A program made the translations under genes and the position numbers. Positions 22,370 to 34,580 of a stretch of 64,000 nucleotides of DNA are shown here, piece after piece. The number at the start of each line of letters is the position of its first letter. Position 1 is the stretch's first letter. The stretch comes from Benincasa hispida (taxonomy: Eukaryota; Streptophyta; Magnoliopsida; Cucurbitales; Cucurbitaceae), in contig NC_052354.1 in the NCBI RefSeq assembly GCF_009727055.1, forward strand, positions 34,328,796-34,392,795, in the 5' to 3' direction. The notes below the pieces were generated by a model, which ran no database searches, was not told the DNA's origin, and worked only from the letters and a program-made list of their open reading frames with translations.

Positions 22370-23300
22370 TGTTGGTTTTTTTGTCTTTAATCTCAAATCA
22401 ATTAATTTAAATTAATTAATATTTTATAATAACAAACATGAATTAATTTACTAACAATTTGAATTTTTTGAAATATCTATTGTGTAGAGCTTGGAATAAC
22501 AAATCAAACAGCATTTGAATTACTCAAATCGAATCTCAAGCGAAGAAGATATATCCAATAAAAAGTTTAACGAAAAATTACTCGAGGTAATGACGTGCTG
22601 GTAAAATCATCAAATGGATCGAATTAGAAGGTGAAGCCAAAACAAGTTTAATGAAAAATTGAACTAGATAATGACATGACAACCAAATCATCAAATTGAC
22701 CCAATTAGAAGATGACATGTGGAGTTTTCACTCAATCTCCATCTTTGATTTGAATTTAACCAATATCCAATAACCCAAATTAAATTTTGTTTTCACCTGT
22801 TTTTCTCTATATTTAAACTCATCTTCTTCACAAATTTTTTATAGCAATTTTTCATTATTTCCAATCCTTCATTAAACACAAAGCTTCGAATTGCTGCTCT
22901 CCCCAAACCTCAATTTTGTTCTTTTCATCTAATTCTTGAAAGAGATTTATTGTACGGTGATGATTAATTTATTGTGTGTTCAAATTTGTAAATCAACTCT
23001 ATTGAGAGAGTTGTAAAAGTGCTATATATCTCCAATCATTGTAAGAGTTACTCTTGATCTCGAAAAAGAGTCGTTATAATGGTTTGATTCTCAACCATGG
23101 AAAATATCAAATTTGTTCTTGCTCCTGGAAAAAGAACTTGTAGCGGTTCGATTCTAAGTCGTGGAAAGAGTCAAAGACTTTTAGTGAAGTGTTCAAGAGG
23201 AGATTGGGAAGTGGAGTAGGCTAGCTATGTCGAACCACTATAAAATTTTCAGTGTCAATTTCTCTATTTATGTCCTATATATTTTTGCAATTTTTTTTTG
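22370..23300 (+). mobile_element. Probable 3' LTR of the old copia element
   Basis: It starts TGTTGG at 22,370 right after the pol end. It has a TATA-like CTCTATATTTAAAC near 22,807 and later GTGGAGTAGGCTAGC and CGAACCACTATAAA, words usual in R/U5 of this copia group. The end is not clear and no TSD can be set. Confidence 0.5.
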
Positions 23301-26147
23301 TTTTTTAGTTTATTACATGAAATTAATTTCAATATTTTTCTTAAAATCAATAGCTCATATTTGTTTATTTTAATTGGTAGTTTTTGAATTGCTACATCCA
23401 TTACCAATAATCTTGTTATTAGAATGAAATATGGTGCTTTAAAGTATTATTATTAATTTCTTGATTACTTTATGTTGAAATTACTTTAAATTACTTATTA
23501 GCAAAAAGTTGTTAATTTGTTTAATTGGGTCAACAATAGAAAAAAAGTTCAATTAGGGTTACCATACCAATTATAGAATCTATCAGAAGAAAAAAAATTT
23601 GAGTTTTATCAATCTACTATTGGAATGACAAGTTTCTCCACATGAAATATGGAAAGATTTGATGGGTTGTTTCACTTTATGTGTGAAGGCCCATATTTAA
23701 GGCCCAATGGGCTATTAGGTTTTATTTAAAACCTTGCACCCAATCAATTGACTATATGCACGCAAATCGAGAGAAGTAAAAACGACAGAGAGAAAATTAG
23801 ATAAGAAAATTCTGAAAATAAGCTATCTTGTACAATGACATATTTTAGCCTTTTGGAGGTCACTTCAAGGTCTAATCGAGCTGAAATTATGACAGCATGG
23901 TCTTGATACGAGGGTCTTCAATGTGGTCGTGGAGACATCTTGTAGAGTTACCCAGAATCCGATTACAATGAGTAATTGTTTGTCACTTCAAGTGAGATCT
24001 CTATAATTTAACATTCTTTATTGTTGCTATTTTTGTCAAAATTATTTAACTTGATATATCTTTTGTGTATGCCTTTAGTTGTGAATAGGGAGAATTGGTT
24101 GTAACCTGTTATTGATTATAGTGAGGATTTTGACTTCGAGTTGTAGCTTTTTACTCAATGTCTTGAGGAAGGTTTTTTCCATTAAAATTCAGTGTCATGT
24201 GCTTCATAATTATTATTGTTTCTAGTTGATTAATTTTCTATTAGATTCACACAAGAGAAGATAATTGATCATAATAATATAGTGTTTATCCAAACAGGAA
24301 AACCACGATGGAGATGAAAGGGAGGAAGGAATAATAGTCATATTAATAATAAAATATGTTATGATGCAAGAAAAAAAACATATAACCTTAATTTTAAAAG
24401 GCAAGCCGAATCTCATTATTTTAGGTCAACTATAAAAGCGACTCTTAAATATTATGTTTAAAAGGTCAGTGAACTTTAAACAATGTCTAATTGATCCCTA
24501 AATCTTCAATTTGGTGTCTAATAACCCAATTAAGTTTAAAAATATTTAATAAATCTCTAAAATTCATTTTTGTATATAATCAATTTTTATCATATTTTAA
24601 AATTCACAAAACTCTAAGATATACGATTGAATTTTGAATTTTTTTAAGACTCTAAAATATTTCGATTTTATGACAAATAAGTTTGTAAACTTAAAATATA
24701 GAATATAATATAAAATCACGACACACGAAATTGAAAGTTTAGATAATTGTCCGACATGTTTAAACTTGAATTTTCTTACACACAAATCTTGGTTAAACAA
24801 CTTTTAAAGTTTAAAGCTTATAAAGCTTCTATATAGGATAAATTTGAAGAAGAAAAAACTCTAGTACTACAATAAAAAATTAAAATTTTCATACTGCTTC
24901 AATTTATTATTACATATATAAAAAAAAATGAAATAGAGTTGTGGAATAGATAAATAGGGAGAAGAGATAAGGGGATGCATTGTTTGATTTTTGTTGTGAC
25001 ATGTGAGAAGATAAATAAAGGAAGAGGAATGAAGGTGAGTTGAAAAGGCAGGTGGCATAGGTGTGGCAGCAGTGAATATGGTCCATATCATGTGGCAGAA
25101 TGCATTGGATGCCACCAGCAGCTTTTGTCACATAACAGTTAACACTGACTCACTCTTGTGCTAGCAGCCTTTATGGAACTTCCCTGCCCTCTCTCTCAAG
25201 TATGACTTCACACCACTCTTCCCAAAACACTCTATTATTAGTATTACTATATTTTATGGATTCTCACTTACTTTTGAACAAACTTCATCTTTGAATGATC
25301 ATATAATCATATTCTATGTCTCAAGTAACGAGTTATTTTCGGACCATTCTTCCCTAATTAGGATCTATACCTCCAACTCCTAACATACTAACGCTCTTCC
25401 TCTTCCTGATAAACTTTCAACTCCCTAAGATCGTTCAACCTTCATGATTATGAAATAAATCTGCCTAAACCTCTCTCGTTAGACCAAGCAACATTTATAT
25501 ATCAAAGTGCTTTGCATTTTTAAACATTCTCGTTGTAATAGGATATTAAATTTTCGTTGATATATCAAAGTGACTATAGTTCAAGTAGCATAAATTATAA
25601 ACTCTGATCAAGAAGTCTGAAGTTTGATTCTTTTCTCATCTATTAAGCTAAAAAGATTTGGTTAACATATCGACATTTTTATTGATATTTTCATATGTCT
25701 ATAAATTTGACGTTTTCTTTATGTTGTAAAAAAATCGATGATTATAATGTAAGCAACAAAATATCATTCACATGAATATTAATCATTTTAAATTATTTTA
25801 AAATTTTAAAATTTCTATTACTTTAAATATTTTTTCTTTATTTTATAAATTTTTAAAAAGTACTCACCTACTTATCAATATTTCCATATACACAATCAAC
25901 ATATTGCCATATTAAACTTTTGTTATAAATAAACAATACAGGAGAAATTTTCTAGTAGTACGATCCTTTCATACTACTATACATTATATGTTATGAAAGA
26001 TGAATTTAAGAATGATTTAGAGTTCATAAAATAAAATAATATTTTATTGATGGCATGTTTTGATTGAAAAGGGTACTATCATACTAGATTACTTTTTGAA
26101 ATAGAGTGCTTTCCTATTTAAAACTTTAAAAGGTAAGTTTATAGAGA
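23301..26147. other. AT-rich intergenic DNA without recognised gene
   Basis: Mostly simple AT-rich sequence with short frames only. The single less AT-rich island (about 25,030-25,200) can form a hairpin and is listed separately. TTGATCCCTAAATCTTCAATTT-like words near 24,490 suggest an old MITE end. I see no exon series, promoter or RNA gene I could defend. Confidence 0.4.
25049..25118. other. Hairpin-forming island
   Basis: GGTGGCAT and ATGCCACC are complementary and enclose ATATGG-T-CCATAT, itself a palindrome. The surrounding 150 bp are less AT-rich than the neighbourhood. I do not recognise a known microRNA. The intervening arms pair poorly, so this is only a candidate structure. Confidence 0.25.
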
Positions 26148-27599
26148 ACGTGCCTTAAATCTTGTAGTTCTCCTAATTTGTAGATTTTTTATATAAATTA
26201 TTTATTTAATAAAATAAAGTATTATTTTATTTGACATTTATATTGTATTAACTCAATCCAATAAATTAAGATCCAAAATTATTTTATGTAACTTGCACAT
26301 GTATGTGGTTGACATACTAATGGATTATGCTTATGTAATAACTTAAATGGTCTGTAGTACAAGGATAAAGTTAGATACCTTATCCTCGTAACACTACAGA
26401 TACAGTCCACTTTGTAATTGTTACAAGAGTTGTAAAATGTTACAAGCGATCTGATCCTAATCGTTCATGTGGAGACATACGAATGGGGTTATCCTATGCA
26501 AAGAGTTTGTATAAGACCGAACTGCGAAATGATTAGTCTCTCTTTATAATGTTGTTAATTGAAGAGATAAACATTTCATAGGATGATCATAGGTGACTCG
26601 ACCTTAATCCTGAGTGAGTTATGAACTCCTGTTTATGAGGGCGCGTGATCCTTTGATTTGTATGGCTGACCAAATTCATCGACTCAAAAAGCCTACCATT
26701 TTTTAGGGATTTGTTCGAGTAGGGAGTTAGGAACATAGCTAGACAAGATGAAGCCATACAAATCAAAGGAACATAGCTAGACAAGATGAATTCTCTCCTT
26801 CCCATCTTTAGAGTAAGTAGATGAATTGCTTCCTTAAGGGCTTATTCCAGGTCTTAAACATGGAGGATTCACTCTTTCACTGGCCCAAGAGGGATAAGTT
26901 TATAGTTGGACTATAAACTGTTTGTTCATTAGAGGAATCGGTTCTACTTAAGGAATTAGATGTAACTACAAGGGAAAAACAATAATTTGATCTAGTTATA
27001 GTTACGAGCAATTTGTGAGGGATCGACTTAGTGTTGATTGGTTATATCCATGGACATAGAAATATATTTACAATGCGGAGAGTGCAACTATGGGTCTTTA
27101 GTGGAATGATCTGTAGTTAATAAATATTGGTTAATTTAATTAAATAGTTTAATTAATTAATCTTGTATCATTGGAGCTTTTAATCTATAGGTCTATAAGG
27201 TCCCCTTGCTAGTTCAACAAGGGTAAAATAAGAATCAATTAATTTTGGATTAATTTGAATTGTTCAAATTAAATAAAGAAATTAATCGTATAAGATATAG
27301 TTAATATAATGTATATACATACATTACAACATAAAATTAATTTTGAATAAGATTCAAAATCATACTTTATAATATGTGAGAGATAAATATTTGAATAAGA
27401 TTCAAATATTAATTATATGAATAAGGTTCATATAATACTATAGGTTAAAATTAATATGAAGGAGATTCATATTAAACTATAGGTTAAAATTAATATGAAT
27501 GAGATTTATATTTAAGACTATAGGTTATGTGACAGGTTGTGATTTGAATATGATTAAAATTAAATTCAATATATGATATTTAATTTATTAATTTATTAA
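26148..27599 (+). mobile_element. Copia LTR, left part, interrupted by the CACTA element
   Basis: From about 26,148 the sequence matches the start of the LTR at 63,723 (AAATCTTGTAG, TTTATTTGACATTTA, TTAGATACCTTATCC). It then has the shared landmarks GTTCATGTGGAGACATAC, the palindrome at 26,495-26,513 and CCTTAATCCTGAG. It stops at 27,599 against the CACTA terminus. A templated rearrangement lies at 26,730-26,790. The first few LTR bases are degraded. Confidence 0.7.
27597..27599. repeat. Target-site duplication, left (TAA)
   Basis: Three-base duplication expected of CACTA elements; repeated at 36,667-36,669. Confidence 0.75.
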
Positions 27600-27619
27600 C
27601 ACTAGAAGAAATTCGGGCT

Positions 27620-27862
27620 TTAATATCGGTTGGCAACCGACATTAAAGATAGTGTTATTAAAACTCTTTAATGTCGATGCCTAACCGACATTAAAGGGCT
27701 TCAATAACACCAATAACACAGCCTTCAATGTCGGTTGCAACCGACATTGAAGGTCTTTAATATCGGTGGCAACTGACATTGAACTTCTTTAATGTCGGTT
27801 GCAACCGACATTAAAGGTCTTTAAAATGTCGGTTGCAACCGACATTAAAGCCTATTTTTTTT
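27620..27862. repeat. Left subterminal palindromic repeats of the CACTA element
   Basis: At least six units built on AATGTCGGTTG joined to its exact reverse complement, with variants such as AATGTCGATGCCTAACCGAC. In this superfamily subterminal repeats bind the TNPA protein. Here each unit is itself a palindrome, so both orientations are present at once. Confidence 0.85.
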
Positions 27863-29121
27863 AATTCTTAACCTACATTGAAGCCCAAATTTATCTTTTT
27901 TTTTTAAATTCTATTGCTGAATCCATTTTTTTGGTCAAATAAGTTAAAAACGACATTATATGTCTCGTGTTGGGTCAGAAAATGTCCGTCATTGTTTTAT
28001 ATTAAAAAGTATAAAAAAATTGCATGGCAAGCCCACCAATATTTGTCTTCCACCTATGAGTTTATCCACAAATAAGAATCAATATTTTCAATCCATTACA
28101 TATACTTATCAATATTTGTCTTCCATCTATGAATTATCCACCAAAATTTTCAAAACAATACCAGAACCAGACTTTTATAGAATACAGCTTACATCAAAGC
28201 CATCATTTCTCTCATTCACAAATATCAATTAGTACTAATTCCATGAATAAACAAGAATCACAATACCATGAATACAGCTTCCAATAATAAACATATCATG
28301 TCTTCCACCTATTAATTTATCCACAAACAAGAATCATAATACCAGAACCAGACTTTCATAGAATACTGACACCAAACCATCATTTCTCTCATTCACAAAT
28401 ATCGTATTAGTACTAATTCCATTCACAAAGATCATGGTTAGATAAATTTACATTCATTCTAAGCTAGCATTTACATTCTATTGAGACAAAAAACAAGAAT
28501 TACATCCTTACATAAATCGGCCAACAAAACTTGCCCATTGGGTCCGAATTATGTTGATCTCTCCTTGCTTACATGCATCTTTTGTATTGAACTACAAAAA
28601 GAAAAAAAAAAAGATAAATTCAATATAAGTTTACGTCCATTTATTAAATTAAAGCTAGTACTATATAAAAAATAAATAATTTACGTACGAGGCTAGTAAT
28701 GAGAGTAGTAGGATTATGCACTATTTCGTGCATATACTTTTGTACATAGTACCCACATCTTACAGAATCTAATTGATGAGGGCACTACATATAAAGAAGT
28801 TGAAAACAATTGTTAAATTGTTATAAAGAAGTTGAATGAACATAAATTGTTAAAAAATAAATACAAATTTATCTTTACAGGTTTCTATTTTGGAGAAGAC
28901 CGATAGTGTTGGAGATCATGCTTGGCTTGCCATGTTCTCAATCCACTAAATAGTTTAAAAACATTAGTTAAACATAAATACTTCAATTAAGAGCAAAGAA
29001 AGTTCAATTACACTTGCATATTTATAACTCCATGAAAATCCTCTTGAACCTTACTTCGAAGAGAGTCCAAAACATAAAACAATTTTCTTGTAGATTGATT
29101 ACAATCAATATCCAATGATAA

Positions 29122-29201
29122 CTATAATAAGCAACAATTTTGAAATATTAGTACGTTTATAATACAAATTAAAAATAACTTAGGAGCTTGTATCTACTTA
29201 C
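29122..29201 (-). other. Predicted 80-nt intron in the Ulp1-like gene
   Basis: Donor GTAAGT and acceptor TTATAG on the minus strand. Splicing joins YNTG to YHWIL, the arrangement expected in C48-type domains, so the boundaries are well supported. Confidence 0.7.
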
Positions 29202-30079
29202 CCTGTGTTATATGGAATGAGGACTAATTGGTCTAAATTAGCCAATTCTAGTTGATTGGCTAAATTTCTGGATCAGATATCTTGAGACTTCACATGTGGC
29301 GATATTCTTGCTTGATCAATTATAAAAAACTTCTTTGTAATATCACGACCACATTCATCCCAAAGATACCTAAACAAAGTAAAAGTTATTATTTATCAAC
29401 ATGAAACAAAGTATACATGAGTGAATCTAGATGAGTAATACTTACGCAATGTATGTCAAAATACACATATAACCTATTTCAACCATATTGCAATATTGGA
29501 GCAGATCATCGCGGCCTAAATAAATAAATTTGTCTCTTCCAAATATATGCTCGTCCAAAGAGATACAGATCATGTCTACATCGTTCATGTTATGCATGGC
29601 ATGTCCGTTCAATAATTTGATAGTACCATTAGCGTTAGTATATTTGGAGGACTAGCTGAAGCTCTTAATTGGTGAATGATCCTACCATAACTAAAGTTAC
29701 AAAAATTCAATGTAGGAAAAATAATAAATAACCAAACTCATATACTGAAAAGGAAACATACTTTTTTCTTGTCAACCATAACTATAAGTTCGCGAGGCCA
29801 TTTTACGAAGTTGCCCATTGCTTGCTTTAAGAACTCTATTTTACCCTTCACAGGAATTGGTATAGGTAAATCTTCTCCAATGACAATGTCAATCAGAACT
29901 TTAACAGTTAAGCATGACACATCATCATCAAATCCTGTGGCTACTACAACAATATTATCTACAGTTCCTATAGCCAAGTGGCATGGTGTCCCCTTAGCAA
30001 ATTTAAAAGAACTTCTGTCACGCATGGTTAAGCATGTACAATATGATTAAAATTTAAAAGTCATAATAAATAAATTACC

Positions 30080-30145
30080 TTTAAATCTTCTTTAGACATC
30101 TTCTCAGTATTTTCTTCTTTAGACATCTTCTCAGTATCTTCTTCA
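30080..30145 (-). repeat. Short in-frame tandem repeat in the TNPA-like gene
   Basis: The plus strand repeats TCTTTAGACATCTTCTCAGT twice at a short interval, giving EDTEKMSKEENTEKMSKEDL in the protein. It lies in the charged linker ahead of the 29.7-30.0 kb domain. Confidence 0.7.
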
Positions 30146-31639
30146 GATGCACTTAGTGCAACACTTCCAACAAATGATTTGGACTGATGAGATTGTCTGT
30201 TGTGAGTTCTTTCTCTTGACACTTTACCATGTTGAACATTTTTTTTTTACTAGAGCCTCCTTCAATTTCTTAGCTCATAGAGGACTTCGGTTTTAATAAT
30301 TTGAAATATTGAGAATGGGATACAAAATCACCCATTCCTCTAACATGTCCCCAATATTCTTCCATACCCAATGCTTCGGTCAGAACGTCTTCACCTTCAT
30401 GAACTTCAACCAATTTCTTCTGTAAAACATATTACAATTTTCACACAATATCTATATCATCTTAAACTTATATATATGTCATCTTAAATTTTGTATAATA
30501 TATACTTACAATCTGATTGGCACATTCTCGAGTAACTTCATCAAAGTATTCATTATTCTTTCCTTTTCTTGCTTCTTTCCATAAAGTTGCCCGATAAGAA
30601 GGGTCATTCGATAGGTTATATATGAATATATATATTTAATTAACATAAACATTTTATAATAAAAGATTTAATTTAAGTCGAATAACTCACTAATTCTTGG
30701 GCAAGATTCGCATAGCTCTTCTGAGAAATGTGGTGATTATATACACATTTCGCACGTCTTTCTTTTTTAACACGAATGATTTTCTGTACAACAAATCTAG
30801 TTGAAGTTACCTATCAAAACAATGATAATGTTGACATGTAATTTATTGTGAATGACTTACCTCCCATTCTTCACTCAATCGTTCATTGACGAACGATGTC
30901 CAATGTTCTTGCTCTATATAAGAATATTGTTGGGGTGGAAATTGCAAGACCGAGGGTTCATCCTTAAATGGAAGTATGAACTTTTGAGTCAATATTGTCT
31001 TGAAATTCCGAAACTTCCTAGATACAGACATTAGTATATAATGTTTGGACTTAGAGTCCACATTGAAGGACATCTGCACAATGAAAAAAATAGTTAAACA
31101 ATAAACTAATAAACTACTATGCACCCGAATTAAAAGTTTAGAAAGCATACCGCTACACAATCAAAAAGTTTGTCTTTTTAATGGTTTGGAGCGTTTTTCC
31201 AAGAATCATACGTTATAGGAATTTGTTGTCAAACACAAAATCCCATATAACTCTGCATCTTCTTTGCTCCAGATCCAACCGGTTGTCCATGTTCATTATA
31301 ATCGATGGTCAACCGTTGCCCAAATGTTCTTATTTGTGTCAACTCATACATTGTAGTTGGGTCACATGGTATACTTATTTTGCTATGTTTTTGTGGGATC
31401 ATATTTCTATCATCCTCTCTGCTACTTGTTGAAGTTTCCATGTCAATCTGCACAAAAAAAAAAAAAAAAAAAAACATTACTCACACAAAAAACATATAAT
31501 CTTAATATTTAAATACATATAACCACAGTAAATGACATACCATGTTTAATACATTATTTATCAACCCATCGACCCTCACAATCATGTCTAATGTATGTGG
31601 ATATTGTATCATCAATCTCAGTAAATGTATCAACATTGG

Positions 31640-34521
31640 ACATTCTTTGCATACCTCCTAACCACACTCTTGTAGCATATCTCCTATTTCATCTTCATAA
31701 AAATCATCCTCAATTGTTTGTTGTGGAGATGTTAAAACAATTGACCAACCCGAACTTGCGGGATCTTTTACATAGAACACTTGTTTTGCTTGAGAGGCTA
31801 AAATAAATGGGTCTGATTTATGTCCAATACGATTGAGGTCCACAATAGTAAACCCAAACTCGTCTGTTTTGACTCCAGTTCTATTCTCAACCTAATTACA
31901 TTTGAATAAAATAAATGATTATCCATGATAGTCAAGCTCCCATAATTCTTGTATTACACCATAAAATGTCATATCTGACATGACGGGCCTTTTACCTTAG
32001 CACTAGAGACTTGCATTGTGGTAGCCGTTATACTAACTCCACTATTTTGAACCCTTCTAACATCATCGCGATTCTTTGTATGATAGGAGTAACCATTGAC
32101 CACATAACCAGAATATTTTGCCACAGTTGGACAAGGTCTATTAGCTATCCATCTCAAAGAAGGCGATATGGAATTTTTGGGAACTTCGAGAGTTAGTGCA
32201 ACCTACGACATATTTCATAATATTTTAGTAGTTAACATTTAATTATACATCAAATAGTAGGTCTCTAGAAATTACTTGTCTGTACGACATATTTCATAAT
32301 ATTTTATGCTCTTCTTAAAGCCACTTTCTACTTTTATTTTTACCAGAATTGAGCTTAGACAAAATATCTATATGTTGCCTATTATAAATGACAAAGTTAG
32401 TAGATTATTGAATAATCAAGTAACCTAAAACGAGAATAAGATGGAGATCTACATACTCGACGTAAGGAAGCACATCATTTACATTTTGAATGACATGAAG
32501 ATGAGCTTGATCCAACTCATCCTAACTTGATCTGATAAAAGAAGCAGCTGACAATACTCTATCAATGTTTGAATTTTCTTTCTTTGTTGATGAGTTTAGC
32601 CCAATAGAATTAACACCAGATACGAATTCAGAACAAAACTCTATAGTGTCTTCAACAATATAATTTTCTCCAACACATCCTTTTGGTCGATTTCTATTTT
32701 ATACATATTTCATGTATCATTCAAAAGGATATATCCACCTCAAATAAACAGGTCCAAAAACTCAACTTCTTTTACGAGATGCACTATAAGGTGTACCATT
32801 ATTGTGAAGAATGATGGAGAAAAATACTTTTCTAAGAGGCATAGAGTGACAACGACATCCTCTTGCATACCCTTTAACTGAGATGAATCGATCGTTGCAA
32901 CATATAGCATTAAAGAAGAAGCATAGGCGAGTAATTGCAAGTCTTACATGTTTGGGTAAAATATCACAAATGGCTACCGGTAATAATTGCTGCATAAGAA
33001 CGTGATGATCATGCGACTTAAGTCCGTAAAATTTCAAATCTTTGAGCGACACTAAACTTTGAATGTTCGATGAATAGCCTTCAAGTACTTTAATTTCTGA
33101 TAGTACCTTACAAAAGCTCAATTTCTCAGCTCGTGTTAATGTATAACATGTGGGAGATAAAAAGACTTTTTTCTCTCCTACTTGAGGGGCTAACTCTGAT
33201 CTAATGTTTAGTTCCACCAAATCTAATCAAGTCTTTGTTCCATCTTTTGTTTTACCAGGAATATCAAACAATGTGCCAATAAGATTTTCACATACATTCT
33301 TTTCAATGTGCATCACGTCTAAACAATGTCGCACGTCAAGATACTTCCAGTATTTTAACTCGAAAAGAATAGATTTTTTCTTCCAATAAGTTGAAGTACT
33401 ATCTCTACTGTTCTTTTCTTTGATACTTTTCTTACCAAATGAATATTGATACTTACTTGTTTCTGCAAGAATTTCTTCCCCACTCAATGGTTCTGAACCA
33501 AATTCTAATTCTTTTACGCCATTAAAAGCTTTCTTTTATTTCCTATATGGATGATGGTGGGGTAGAAACTTGCGATGCCCGAGATATGCCATCCTCTTCC
33601 CTTTTGGTAAATAAGTGGACGAAGTATTCTATCCACAAATTGGACATGCATGATATCCTTTAACCGTACAACCACACAAGTTACCATTCACAGAAAAATC
33701 ATTAATGGTCCATAATAGAATGGCTTTAAGCATGAAACGTTATTCTTCATATGCATCGTAACATTCTACCCCATCTTTCCAAAGTTTTTTCAAGTCATCT
33801 ACTAACGGAGCTAAATAAACATCTATGTCATTTCCGGGTTGTTTAGGACTAGATATTAATGCAGTTAACATAAAAAATTTTCGCTTCATGCACAACCATG
33901 AAGGTAGATTGTACGTCACTAACATCACTGGCCAACAACTATATCTACTACTAAAATCTCCAGTGGATTTACCTCATCTGTTGAAAGAGCAAAACGAATA
34001 TTTCTAGATTCTGACCCAAACTCTGGCCACAAATTGTCTATTTTTTTCCACGATAGGGCATCTTTGGGATGTTTTAATAAACCATCTGTTTATTTTTTTT
34101 AACATGTCACGTCAATAAACTTGTTGTTTCTTTACTTCAAAACATTCTTTCAAATCTTGAAATTGGGGGGAAATACCACATGACTTTTGCTGGATATCAA
34201 CATTCCAATTGTATCATCAATATCAACATCATCCTCATCAACTTCGTCTCTTTTACTAGTAGATACATTTTCATTGTTTCTCTTAATCGGTAATGATTCA
34301 CCGTGAAAAATCCATGTCTGATAACTTTGATATATATCATTAAAAAATAAGTGCTTTCTTATTTTGTTCACATCTAGAGTCTTTGCATTAACACACTTCA
34401 AATATGGACAATTCATGACATTCGGTATATTTGAATGTTATAGACCATTTTTAATAAACACCTCGACCTCTAAACCATACTCAGCTGACATTCTATTCAT
34501 TTTCATCCATGACTTATCCAT
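31640..34521 (-). pseudogene. CACTA TNP2 (TNPD-like) transposase, degraded
   Basis: Minus-strand transposase that would cut the element ends. The start MDKSWMKMNRMSAEYG lies at 34,521, with a stop 27 codons on. Then come CPYLKCVN and QSYQTWIFHGES (zinc/N-terminal region, 34,150-34,416). The transposase core follows: VMLVTYNLPSWLCMKR and SPKQPGNDIDVYLAPLVDDL (33,740-33,950), FELKYWKYLDVRHCLDVMHI (33,227-33,487) and ACYTL-like TCYTLTRAEKLSFCKVL with GLKSHDHHVLMQQLLPVAI (32,762-33,220). DUF4218-like CLLEKYFSPSFFTIMVHL and DUF4216-like QNSGVSITATTMQVSSAK and ILASQAKQVFYVKDP complete it (to about 31,650). Domain order is normal for a plant TNP2. Several stops and shifts break it. Confidence 0.85.
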
Positions 34522-34539
34522 GATTGTAAAATATGCAAC

Positions 34540-34547
34540 TTAATCTA

Positions 34548-34580
<33 letters not shown>

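Larger units (their letters stand above)
28508..31442 (-). pseudogene. CACTA TNPA-like gene with Ulp1 (C48) protease domain
   Basis: Multi-exon minus-strand gene. The N-terminal part (METSTSSRED, 31,442) has the plant transposase block LTIDYNEHGQPVGSGAKK, then DSWKNAPNH, KHYILMSVSRKFRNFK and LPFKDEPSVLQFPPQQYSYI. Further on are VHEGEDVLTEALGMEEYWG, a repeated NTEKMSKE segment (about 30,080-30,145) and PIPIPVKGKIEFLKQAMGNF (29,738-30,025). The C-terminal part is Ulp1-like: YNTG joined to YHW (His near 29,116), LDSLRSKVQEDF, and DSVRCGYYV (Cys at 28,755-28,757). Good GT-AG introns are visible, for example 29,122-29,201, and 28,592-28,688, which leaves the frame open to the stop at 28,508-28,510. 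Defects include a Trp-to-stop in SSPK-KPV near 28,886, a frameshift before LDSL and an Arg-to-stop after KSQDI. Confidence 0.8.

Noticed and set aside
25049..25118. Plant microRNA precursor
   Set aside because: The arms pair poorly between the outer and inner stems and I match no known mature sequence; kept only as a candidate hairpin.
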